The notes: generated by a model from the letters alone, not told the origin. Positions 1 through 5,162 are shown, numbered from the stretch's first letter. The stretch is 5,284 bases of DNA from Aliitabrizicola sp031408575 (GCA_031408575.1 JANNWS010000183.1:1-5284); one strand, 5' to 3'. Numbers and translations: made by a program.

Positions 1-996
1 AATGCCACCGGCAACAACCTGCAAAACGTCACCGCCGAATTTCCGCTGGGCATGTTCGTCTGTGTTACCGGCGTGTCGGGCGGCGGCAAATCCACCCTGA
101 CCATCGAGACACTGTTCAAGACCGCCGCCACCCGCCTGAACGGCGCGCGCGAAACGCCTGCACCGTGCGAGACTATCAAGGGGTTCGAGCATCTGGACAA
201 GGTTATCGACATTGATCAGCGCGCCATCGGTCGCACGCCCCGGTCCAACCCCGCCACCTATACCGGGGCCTTTACCCCGATGCGGGATTGGTTTGCGGGC
301 CTGCCCGAGTCCAAGACGCGTGGCTATCTGCCCGGCCGGTTCAGTTTTAACGTCAAGGGCGGACGGTGCGAGGCCTGTCAGGGCGATGGCGTGTTGAAGA
401 TCGAGATGAACTTTCTACCCGATGTTTACGTGACCTGCGAGACGTGCAAAGGCGCGCGCTATAACCGCGAAACTTTGGAAATAAAGTTCAAGAACAAAAG
501 CATAGCAGACGTTCTTGATATGACAGTTGAAGAAGCGCAGGGCTTTTTTCAGGCCGTTCCCAGCATCCGCGAAAAGATGGATGCGCTGGTGCAGGTCGGT
601 CTGGGTTACATCAAGGTCGGCCAGCAGGCGACCACCCTGTCGGGCGGCGAGGCGCAGCGGGTGAAACTGTCAAAGGAGCTAAGCCGCCGTGCGACCGGCC
701 GTACGCTGTATATTCTGGATGAACCGACCACCGGCCTGCACTTTGAAGACGTTCGCAAGCTGATGGAAGTGCTGCACGAACTGGTCGAGCAGGGTAATTC
801 TGTGGTGGTGATCGAACACAACCTGGATGTCATAAAAACCGCTGACTGGATCATCGACATCGGACCAGAGGGTGGCGACGGCGGCGGGCGGATCGTTGCT
901 GTGGGTACACCGGAAGCGGTGGCCAAGGTCGAGGGGTCACATACCGGGCGCTACCTGGAGCAGATGCTGAACGCACGAAAGGTAGCGGCGGAGTAG
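1..996 (+). CDS. uvrA: UvrABC system protein A (excinuclease ABC subunit A), C-terminal part; 5' end outside window
   Basis: This is the C-terminal third of UvrA, the DNA-damage sensor ATPase of nucleotide excision repair, which loads UvrB at lesions in the cytoplasm. The reading frame is open from base 1, so the gene starts upstream; 331 residues are present of about 950 usual for the family. Numbering from the first codon seen, the second ATP-binding domain shows Walker A GVSGGGKST (24-32), the zinc finger CEAC...CETC (Cys 123, 126, 146, 149), the ABC signature LSGGEAQRVKL (213-223), Walker B LYILDEPT with Asp240-Glu241, and the switch His273 in VVVIEHN. Walker A has GGGK where GSGK is more usual, but it still fits the P-loop pattern. 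The gene ends in LNARKVAAE and TAG. A short patch (481-540) is only about 38% GC. A decayed second copy of the 3' end lies at 2426-2531. Identification is secure. Confidence 0.98.
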   Translation, partial: NATGNNLQNVTAEFPLGMFVCVTGVSGGGKSTLTIETLFKTAATRLNGARETPAPCETIKGFEHLDKVIDIDQRAIGRTPRSNPATYTGAFTPMRDWFAGLPESKTRGYLPGRFSFNVKGGRCEACQGDGVLKIEMNFLPDVYVTCETCKGARYNRETLEIKFKNKSIADVLDMTVEEAQGFFQAVPSIREKMDALVQVGLGYIKVGQQATTLSGGEAQRVKLSKELSRRATGRTLYILDEPTTGLHFEDVRKLMEVLHELVEQGNSVVVIEHNLDVIKTADWIIDIGPEGGDGGGRIVAVGTPEAVAKVEGSHTGRYLEQMLNARKVAAE

Positions 997-1234
997 GGGT
1001 GATTCGGAGGCGATGACACTTTGGTTGCGGTGTGCGTCACTTCTGAGCATTTTGCGCCGCAGCAGACTGTTTCGCAGCAGGCGGTTTGGTACAGCTTTGG
1101 CGCGAATCGTTGCGACCTTCGGGTATCCACTTCCCGCTTAGGGTGTATTTTTGACACTATGGCGAATTTGTGTTCATCTGCCCGAAGCTGAAGTGTAAGA
1201 TTAAATTAGATTGGTTGTTTTGTCCGACAGGTGC

Positions 1235-1240
1235 AGGAGA
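1235..1240 (+). promoter_or_regulatory. ribosome binding site AGGAGA setting the VPLPA-CTERM gene start
   Basis: AGGAGA lies 5 bases before ATG 1246. The frame is also open from a GTG at 1231, but that codon lies upstream of this Shine-Dalgarno sequence, so ATG 1246 is the better start. It also gives a clean signal peptide (MRIIAKFSS). Confidence 0.75.
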
Positions 1241-1245
1241 AAGAC

Positions 1246-1842
1246 ATGAGAATTATAGCTAAGTTTTCTAGTATCGTTTTGGTGTCAGCCTTGACCATTA
1301 CTTTGTTCGGTGGGATTTCGGCGGCGAAAACAGTCGAAATACCAGTTTGTAGTGTGTTGTCCGTGACGACATCTACGCAATGCCAGACTGTCCTCGGAAA
1401 TAATGAAAGCGCTGCCGACATGAACAGTGCTAGCGTGTTCGGCATAACGTCCTGGATCTTTGCCGGCAAGAGCGGCGACAATACTGCTCTGCAGGCACCC
1501 TTCAACTTGATCAGTACAAATGATAATACTCAATCTGGGAATTGGTCTGTCTCCAGCTTTGGTGGCTACCAGTACGCTGCACTGGTAGTAAAGGGTGGCG
1601 CTGTGGCATGGGTTGCGTATTTGCTTGATACGTCATTGCTTTCGGGTACTTGGAGCACTGCAGACGTAGTCAACGGTGGCGGTAATCAGCCCAACCTGTC
1701 GCACCTGTCACTTTATGTTGGTGGTGACAGAATTATCGATCCGCCGCCCCCGCCCAGCGAAGTCCCGCTGCCCGCTGCTGGCCTGTTGCTTTTGGCCGGT
1801 CTGGGTGGACTTGGTGCTCTGCGCGCCCGCAAGCGCGCCTGA
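1246..1842 (+). CDS. secreted VPLPA-CTERM (PEP-CTERM-like) sorting domain protein
   Basis: A 198-residue exported protein of unknown specific role. Residues 1 to about 26 form a Sec signal peptide (basic start, hydrophobic core, ISAA end). The middle (about 65-158) has the aromatic, Gly- and Ser-rich look of small PEP-CTERM surface proteins: SGNWSVSSFGGYQYAALVVKGG, then AYLLD, SGTWSTADVVNGGG and LSHLSLY. Cys35 and Cys46 could form a disulfide. A run of five prolines (166-170) leads into VPLPA (173-177), a hydrophobic segment (178-192) and a basic end RARKRA. This is the tripartite tail of VPLPA-CTERM proteins, which in known families is recognised by an exosortase (XrtD type) at the inner membrane. 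No exosortase gene is in the window. The body is AT-rich (about 37% GC in 1501-1560) and the tail GC-rich (about 75% in 1741-1800), suggesting an acquired or fast-evolving body on a native sorting tail. The sorting class is well supported; the function is unknown. Confidence 0.9.
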   Translation: MRIIAKFSSIVLVSALTITLFGGISAAKTVEIPVCSVLSVTTSTQCQTVLGNNESAADMNSASVFGITSWIFAGKSGDNTALQAPFNLISTNDNTQSGNWSVSSFGGYQYAALVVKGGAVAWVAYLLDTSLLSGTWSTADVVNGGGNQPNLSHLSLYVGGDRIIDPPPPPSEVPLPAAGLLLLAGLGGLGALRARKRA

Positions 1843-1862
1843 GTCAAGGTCAAGACCGTTTC

Positions 1863-1889
1863 ACAAGGGCGGCCAGTGGCCGCCCTTGT
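1863..1889. terminator. perfect 12-bp stem-loop between convergent genes, likely bidirectional terminator
   Basis: The arms 1863-1874 (acaagggcggcc) and 1878-1889 (ggccgcccttgt) are exact reverse complements around a 3-base loop. The hairpin sits 20 bases after the stop of the VPLPA-CTERM gene and 11 bases beyond the stop of the opposing RcnB-like gene, where a shared terminator is expected. Neither side has a real T-run, so it is not a textbook intrinsic terminator, but stem strength and position support the role. Confidence 0.75.
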
Positions 1890-1900
1890 CAATTGCAAGT

Positions 1901-2296
1901 TCAGTTCAGCAAATCCCTCGCCAACCCGATCAGCGCCATGATTGTGGCGGTGTTCTCATCAACCCGCACGATCTGACCGTTGATCACCTCATAGCGCTCG
2001 CCCGGCCGCAGCGGGGGCAGATTGTAGCGCCATTCTTCATATAGCCGCTCATGCGGGTAGCGGTCATACCGGTCGCCGGGGCGCAGCACATAGACGATGG
2101 TATCGTCATGCTCGCGTTGCCAAGCACCCTGATCGCCATTGCCGTCCCACCCCTTGCCGGCCTGGCCGGGCGGCTGGCAGCCATTGTCCTTTTTGGCAAG
2201 ACCGGGTGGGCAACCCTTTGACTTGGCATCGGCTATATCCGGAAGGCCAGCCGCGCCCAGGGCAAGGGCAAACGCAAGTGTCGCGCGTAGCATCAT
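1901..2296 (-). CDS. exported RcnB-like CPPG-motif protein
   Basis: A small exported protein of 131 residues from ATG 2296. Residues 1-24 form a signal peptide with an ADA cleavage site. The mature start carries GCPPGLAKKDNGCQPPGQAGKG (28-49), with Cys29 and Cys40; such CPPGLAKK...CxPPGQAKK segments are common in small alphaproteobacterial periplasmic proteins. The C-terminal half (YVLRPGDRYDRY, then YNLPPLRPGERYEVINGQIVRVDENTATIM) resembles the RcnB/YohN fold, in which a YxLPP...G.RYxxxxGxxxxxD pattern recurs. RcnB of E. coli acts in nickel/cobalt homeostasis; that role is not shown here. Small proteins of this kind near uvrA may carry a misleading excinuclease name; nothing here resembles UvrA. 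TTG 2302 is an alternative start two codons upstream. It is convergent with the VPLPA-CTERM gene and has no same-strand partner close by. Confidence 0.8.
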   Translation of the reverse strand: MMLRATLAFALALGAAGLPDIADAKSKGCPPGLAKKDNGCQPPGQAGKGWDGNGDQGAWQREHDDTIVYVLRPGDRYDRYPHERLYEEWRYNLPPLRPGERYEVINGQIVRVDENTATIMALIGLARDLLN

Positions 2297-2304
2297 GGTC
2301 AAAG

Positions 2305-2316
2305 TCTCCTTCTCCT
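2305..2316 (-). promoter_or_regulatory. tandem AGGAGA ribosome binding sites before the RcnB-like gene
   Basis: Read on the minus strand, AGGAGA occurs twice back to back (2316-2311 and 2310-2305). The nearer copy is 8 bases from ATG 2296; the farther copy is 8 bases from the in-frame TTG 2302. Both starts are therefore served at good spacing, and the two products would differ by two residues. ATG 2296 is preferred because of its codon. Confidence 0.65.
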
Positions 2317-2425
2317 AAGGACCATAACGCTTGAAGCGGGCGAATGTATCCGACCGGGCGGGCGGGTCGGCGATTGCCCGCCTGCCCGTGCCCCGTATCG
2401 GCTGACGGTTCAGGCTGGCGGACGC

Positions 2426-2531
2426 ATCGTTCTGACCCGCACTCCGGAGGTTGTCGCCCAAGCCCCAAATCCCGCCACGCCGGGCGCTGTCTGATGCGAA
2501 GCTGAACGCGCAGAAGGTGGCGGCGGAGTGA
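2426..2531 (+). pseudogene. decayed duplicate of the uvrA 3' end
   Basis: This stretch is a degraded second copy of the last 35 or so codons of uvrA (892-996). The first part, preceded by GGR, reads IV.. TPE.VA in one frame and runs into TGA at 2492. After a net one-base indel near 2489-2500 the other frame reads LNAQKVAAE then TGA, matching LNARKVAAE and stop of the live gene. By hand alignment of the last 53 positions about 42 match, including the blocks ccgggcgct and gctgaacgc. Third codon positions often differ (aca/act, gaa/gag), so it is not a recent copy. Homology may begin slightly upstream, around 2400, where I cannot follow it reliably. It has no upstream coding frame and cannot make a protein. 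It overlaps the promoter-distal end of the DUF2892 transcript in antisense. Confidence 0.75.
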
Positions 2532-2539
2532 TCCGCCGC
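2520..2539. terminator. 8-bp stem-loop beyond DUF2892, loop holding the uvrA remnant stop codon
   Basis: The arms gcggcgga (2520-2527) and tccgccgc (2532-2539) are exact reverse complements around the loop gtga. It starts 8 bases past the stop of the minus-strand DUF2892 gene and contains the TGA of the uvrA tail remnant. There is no T-run on either strand, so it is a candidate weak or Rho-assisted terminator, or a 3'-end stabilising hairpin. Its position suggests it once separated two convergent genes. Confidence 0.5.
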
Positions 2540-2547
2540 AGTAGCCG

Positions 2548-2757
2548 TCAGGCCCTTTTCATCGGGCAGGTCGACACGCCAAGCAGCGAATAGGCGGGGC
2601 AGCTTCCAATCAGCCCGGTCAACAGCGGCACGACGCCGATTAGCTTGGCATAGTGCCAAAAGCCCTGACCCTGATCGACAAAGAACCAGACCAGCAACGC
2701 CAGCCCGACGGTGACGCGCAGCACCCGGTCAATAGTGCCTTCATTTGTCTTGAACAC
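2548..2757 (-). CDS. DUF2892 (YgaP-type transmembrane domain) membrane protein
   Basis: A 69-residue inner-membrane protein matching the DUF2892 pattern. It has the hallmark N-terminus NEGTIDRVLRVTVGLAL, a first membrane helix (about 13-27), a short polar turn (DQGQGFW), a second helix (about 36-51), and the conserved end GSCPAYSLLGVSTC with Cys53 and Cys64. In larger proteins such as YgaP this domain is fused to a rhodanese domain that handles sulfane sulfur; free-standing copies are common next to redox or sulfur regulators, but their biochemical role is not established. Start is GTG 2757, supported by AGGAGA at 2769-2764, 6 bases away. It lies 86 bases downstream of the Crp/Fnr-family gene on the same strand, so it is probably a target of that regulator or in its operon. 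Family call is strong, function open. Confidence 0.93.
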   Translation of the reverse strand: MFKTNEGTIDRVLRVTVGLALLVWFFVDQGQGFWHYAKLIGVVPLLTGLIGSCPAYSLLGVSTCPMKRA

Positions 2758-2763
2758 GGCAGT

Positions 2764-2769
2764 TCTCCT
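2764..2769 (-). promoter_or_regulatory. ribosome binding site AGGAGA for the GTG-started DUF2892 gene
   Basis: AGGAGA on the minus strand, 6 bases before GTG 2757, followed by the conserved DUF2892 N-terminus. This fixes GTG as the start. Confidence 0.8.
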
Positions 2770-2833
2770 TTTTTCATCATCCGCTTGCGATCCGGAATGT
2801 GAAGCAAGTCTAGGTTGTTGCGGTGCAGCGGTC

Positions 2834-2848
2834 TGTGATCAGGTCACA
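2834..2848. promoter_or_regulatory. CRP-like inverted repeat TGTGA-N5-TCACA at the end of the regulator gene
   Basis: The half-sites TGTGA (2834-2838) and TCACA (2844-2848) form an inverted repeat with a 5-base spacer; the E. coli CRP site has 6. It overlaps the stop codon of the Crp/Fnr-family gene and lies 76 bases upstream of the DUF2892 start, where an operator for that gene could sit. The regulator's recognition helix carries E-x-x-S-R, which in FNR reads TTGAT rather than TGTGA, so self-recognition is doubtful. It may be chance. Confidence 0.3.
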
Positions 2849-3488
2849 CATGTTCTGTGACCAGCTGTCGCAGCGACGCCGGATCGGTGATCCTGACCGA
2901 GCCGCGGTCAGTCTTGACCCAGCCTGCACGCGCAAAGGCATCCAGCCGCCGCGACACCACCTCGCGCGCCGATCCGATCCTTGCGGCAAGCTCCGCATGC
3001 GTCGCACGCACCTCGCCGCCTTCCGCAATCTCGAGAAGCGCTGCCGCCAGCCGTCCTTCGATCCGCCCGAACGCCACCCGTTCCAAAAGCCGTGTGACAT
3101 CCTGCATCCGTCGCGCAAACGCCTGCAGCACAAAGCGGCGAAAGCCTGCGTCGCTGTTCATCAGGGTCAGAAACAGCGGCTTCGGAATGATCACCACTTC
3201 GGCGTCAGTCGCTGTCAATGCCTCGCCGGCATAGGCCTCGTCTCCCAGAAGGCCCAGCGTCGACTGTACACAAGACTGCCCCGGCTCCACCGCATAGAGC
3301 AAGATCTCGCGACCAGAAGGCCCGGTCAGATAGACCTCGATCCGACCCTGCAGCACCACGACGAACCCTTCTGCCGGGTCGCCGGGGCGAAACAGCACAG
3401 CACCTTTCGGCACGGCGCGCGACGGCAGATCGGCCAGCCGGGTGGCGTGCTCTGGAGTCAGACCCGCAATGTCGGCTTCCCATCCCAT
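2844..3488 (-). CDS. Crp/Fnr-family transcriptional regulator
   Basis: A 214-residue DNA-binding regulator from ATG 3488. Residues about 8-110 form the cyclic-nucleotide-type beta-roll sensor domain (KGAVLFRPGDPAEGFVVVLQGRIEVYLTGPSGREILLYAVEPGQSC), then a long dimerisation helix (about 112-137) and a winged helix-turn-helix (about 158-205). The recognition helix GSAREVVSRRLDAF carries E176-x-x-S179-R180, the FNR-type pattern. FNR's N-terminal cysteine cluster is absent and Cys73 is the only cysteine, so an oxygen-sensing Fe-S cluster is unlikely. The Arg-Ser/Thr phosphate-binding motif of cAMP-dependent CRP is not seen either (GDEAYAGEALTATD in its place), so the signal is unknown. The frame is open to TTG 3524, which has only a weak AGGGCGG site; ATG 3488 gives a more usual length but has no clear Shine-Dalgarno. 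It lies between mmsA and the DUF2892 gene, all on the minus strand; the DUF2892 gene is the likely target. Confidence 0.92.
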   Translation of the reverse strand: MGWEADIAGLTPEHATRLADLPSRAVPKGAVLFRPGDPAEGFVVVLQGRIEVYLTGPSGREILLYAVEPGQSCVQSTLGLLGDEAYAGEALTATDAEVVIIPKPLFLTLMNSDAGFRRFVLQAFARRMQDVTRLLERVAFGRIEGRLAAALLEIAEGGEVRATHAELAARIGSAREVVSRRLDAFARAGWVKTDRGSVRITDPASLRQLVTEHV

Positions 3489-3515
3489 TGCGGTATCAAA
3501 GCGCCGAAGTTCCCG

Positions 3516-3542
3516 GCAGGGCAAGCGAAAAGGCCGCCCTGC
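3516..3542 (-). other. stem-loop between mmsA and the Crp/Fnr-family gene
   Basis: The arms gcagggc (3516-3522) and gccctgc (3536-3542) pair perfectly around a 13-base loop, 19 bases past the mmsA stop. No T-run follows on the minus strand. It could partly terminate the mmsA transcript, act as a processing site, or be chance. The in-frame TTG 3524 would lie inside the loop, a slight argument for the downstream ATG start. Confidence 0.4.
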
Positions 3543-3561
3543 GGATCACCTCTGCCCATCC

Positions 3562-5061
3562 TCACTCCATCGGTTTGAAGTTCAGGCTGGCGCCTTCCTT
3601 GATCCCGCTGGGCCAGCGCGAGGTGATAGTCTTGGTTCGCGTGTAGAAGCGGAACGAATCCGGCCCGTGCTGGTTCAGATCGCCAAAGCCCGATTTCTTC
3701 CAGCCGCCAAAGGTATGATAGGCCAGCGGCACCGGGATCGGCACGTTGATCCCGATCATGCCCACATTCACCCGGTGCGCGAAATCGCGCGCGGTGTCAC
3801 CGTCGCGGGTAAAGATCGCGGTGCCGTTGCCGTATTCATGGTCCATCGCATAGGCGAGCGCCTCTTCGTAGGTTTTCGCCCGGACGGTGGACAGGACCGG
3901 CCCAAAAATCTCTTTGCGGTAGATGTCCATGTCGCGGGTCACATGGTCGAACAGATGCGGGCCGACGAAGAAGCCATCCTCATACCCCTGCAACTTGAAC
4001 CCGCGCCCGTCGACGACCAGTTTCGCGCCCTGCGCCACGCCGGATTCGACCAGCCGGAGAATGTTTGCCTTGGCCGCAGCCGTTACCACCGGACCGTAAT
4101 CCACATCGTTTCCAGCGGTATAGGGGCCGACCTTCAACTTCTCGATCCGCGGGATCAACCGTTCGATCAGCGCATCCGCCGTGGCATCACCCACCGGCAC
4201 CGCGACCGAAATTGCCATGCACCGCTCGCCCGCAGCGCCATATCCCGCGCCGACCAGCGCATCGGCCGCAAGGTCCAAGTCGGCGTCCGGCATGATGATC
4301 ATGTGGTTCTTGGCGCCACCGAAGCACTGCACCCGCTTGCCGTTGGAACAGCCGCGCCCATAGATGTATTCCGCAATCGGCGTAGATCCGACAAAGCCGA
4401 TCGCCGCGACAGTCGGGTTGTCGATGATCGCATCGACCGACTCTTTGTCACCGTTCACCACCTGCAACACGCCGTCCGGCAGCCCCGCCTCTTGCAGCAG
4501 TTCGGCCAGCATCAACGGCACCGAAGGATCACGCTCTGACGGCTTCAGAATAAACGCATTGCCGCAAGCCAGCGCCGGACCCATTTTCCACAGCGGGATC
4601 ATCGCCGGAAAGTTGAACGGTGTTATTCCGGCTGCGACACCAAGGGGTTGGCGCATCGAAAACATGTCGATCCCCGGCCCGGCGCTGTCGGTGAATTCGC
4701 CCTTGAGCATCTGCGGCGCGCCGATGCAGTATTCGATCACTTCAAGCCCGGGCTGGTTGACGCCCTTCGCATCGGGAATGGTCTTGCCATGCTCGCGGCT
4801 TAGTGCTTCGGCCAGCTTGTCCATGTCACGATTCAGCAGACGGACGAATTCCATCATCACCCGCGCGCGGCGTTGCGGGTTGGTCGCGCCCCATTTCACC
4901 TGCGCCTTTGCGGCTTCTGCAACTGCATGATCCAGTTCGGCCTTTGACGCCAGCGGCACGCGGGCCTGCACCTCGCCGGTGGCGGGGTTGAACACATCGG
5001 CAAAGCGCCCGGACGTGCCGTTGACATGCTTGCCGTTGATCCAGTGGGTAAGGTCTTGCAT
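3562..5061 (-). CDS. mmsA: CoA-acylating methylmalonate-semialdehyde dehydrogenase
   Basis: A complete 499-residue enzyme, the family's usual length. It converts methylmalonate semialdehyde to propionyl-CoA (and malonate semialdehyde to acetyl-CoA) with NAD+ and CoA, in valine and myo-inositol breakdown in the cytoplasm. Seen in sequence: N-terminal WINGKHVNG, the ALDH motif ITPFNFPAMIPLWKMGPALACGNAFILKPSE (Asn150, Lys173), nucleotide-binding GFVGSTPIAEYIY (about 222-234), and catalytic Cys281 in GAAGERCMAISVAVP. The general-base Glu of hydrolytic ALDHs is replaced by Asn in CFGGAKNHMIIMPDAD, as in the CoA-acylating MmsA subgroup. The C-terminal INVPIPVPLAYHTFGGWKKSGFGD is also typical. The frame is open to 5124, but ATG 5061 is chosen because GGAGGA precedes it and MQDLTHWING matches the family's N-terminus. 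It is divergent from a LysR-type gene, its likely regulator. No other valine-pathway gene is within the window. Confidence 0.97.
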   Translation of the reverse strand: MQDLTHWINGKHVNGTSGRFADVFNPATGEVQARVPLASKAELDHAVAEAAKAQVKWGATNPQRRARVMMEFVRLLNRDMDKLAEALSREHGKTIPDAKGVNQPGLEVIEYCIGAPQMLKGEFTDSAGPGIDMFSMRQPLGVAAGITPFNFPAMIPLWKMGPALACGNAFILKPSERDPSVPLMLAELLQEAGLPDGVLQVVNGDKESVDAIIDNPTVAAIGFVGSTPIAEYIYGRGCSNGKRVQCFGGAKNHMIIMPDADLDLAADALVGAGYGAAGERCMAISVAVPVGDATADALIERLIPRIEKLKVGPYTAGNDVDYGPVVTAAAKANILRLVESGVAQGAKLVVDGRGFKLQGYEDGFFVGPHLFDHVTRDMDIYRKEIFGPVLSTVRAKTYEEALAYAMDHEYGNGTAIFTRDGDTARDFAHRVNVGMIGINVPIPVPLAYHTFGGWKKSGFGDLNQHGPDSFRFYTRTKTITSRWPSGIKEGASLNFKPME

Positions 5062-5065
5062 CGCG

Positions 5066-5071
5066 TCCTCC
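5066..5071 (-). promoter_or_regulatory. ribosome binding site GGAGGA fixing the mmsA start
   Basis: GGAGGA on the minus strand lies 4 bases from ATG 5061. The frame stays open 21 codons further upstream, but those residues do not match the enzyme family and overlap the divergent promoter region. Confidence 0.8.
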
Positions 5072-5096
5072 GGGGAAAATGTGCGCGGAAGATAGG

Positions 5097-5154
5097 CTTG
5101 CATAAATGCTTGTGAAAGAGGCAAGATTTCAAAAGCATTTTGTAATTATGCAAG
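5097..5154. promoter_or_regulatory. divergent mmsA/LysR control region with nested inverted repeats
   Basis: The gap between mmsA and the LysR-type gene holds an AT-rich stretch with two nested inverted repeats. The inner arms are aaatgctt (5104-5111) and aagcattt (5133-5140); the outer arms are cttgcat (5097-5103) and atgcaag (5148-5154). The left arms are contiguous; the right arms are split by 7 bases. Such symmetric arms between a LysR gene and its divergent target are expected of the regulator's binding sites. A possible mmsA promoter is TTGAAA (5132-5127) with CATTTA (5108-5103) 18 bases away, which would place the left arm over the -10 region. The promoter call is weak; the repeats are directly visible. 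Confidence 0.5.
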
Positions 5155-5158
5155 GGGG
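5152..5158 (+). promoter_or_regulatory. ribosome binding site AAGGGGG before the LysR-type gene
   Basis: AAGGGGG lies 4 bases before TTG 5163. The in-frame ATG 5148 has no Shine-Dalgarno sequence ahead of it, so this purine run favours the TTG start. Confidence 0.5.
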
Positions 5159-5162
5159 CGAG

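Noticed and set aside
1151..1156. Perfect TTGACA as a -35 box for the VPLPA-CTERM gene
   Set aside because: No acceptable -10 box at 16-18 bases (tcatct at 17). The best nearby -10-like sequence, TAAGAT at 1196, is 39 bases away. It may be chance.
1901..2302. Naming the small exported protein excinuclease subunit A because of its position near uvrA
   Set aside because: It has a signal peptide and an RcnB-like CPPG pattern, with no ATPase or zinc-finger motifs; any such name would be a carry-over error.
2350..2370. GC-rich inverted repeat (ccgacc / ggtcgg) upstream of the RcnB-like gene as a terminator or riboswitch
   Set aside because: Six-bp arms in a run of G and C repeats are expected by chance at this composition; there is no T-run and no conserved riboswitch core.
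3484..3500. FNR box upstream of the Crp/Fnr-family gene (ttgat on the minus strand)
   Set aside because: Only one half-site is recognisable; the second half (caatg) departs too far from ATCAA.
2823..3578. + strand open frame (251 codons) opposite the Crp/Fnr-family gene
   Set aside because: Mirror frame of a well-supported gene; no domain, no ribosome site and no membrane or signal segment that makes sense.
3442..4539. Long + strand open frame (365 codons) antisense to mmsA
   Set aside because: It lies opposite a certain enzyme gene; its composition (rich in Arg, His, Pro and Asp) is that of a mirror frame of GC-rich codons, and it resembles no known protein.
5062..5124. mmsA start extended to 5124 (21 extra residues)
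   Set aside because: ATG 5061 has GGAGGA just ahead and the family's normal N-terminus; the extension would cross the likely promoter and operator.
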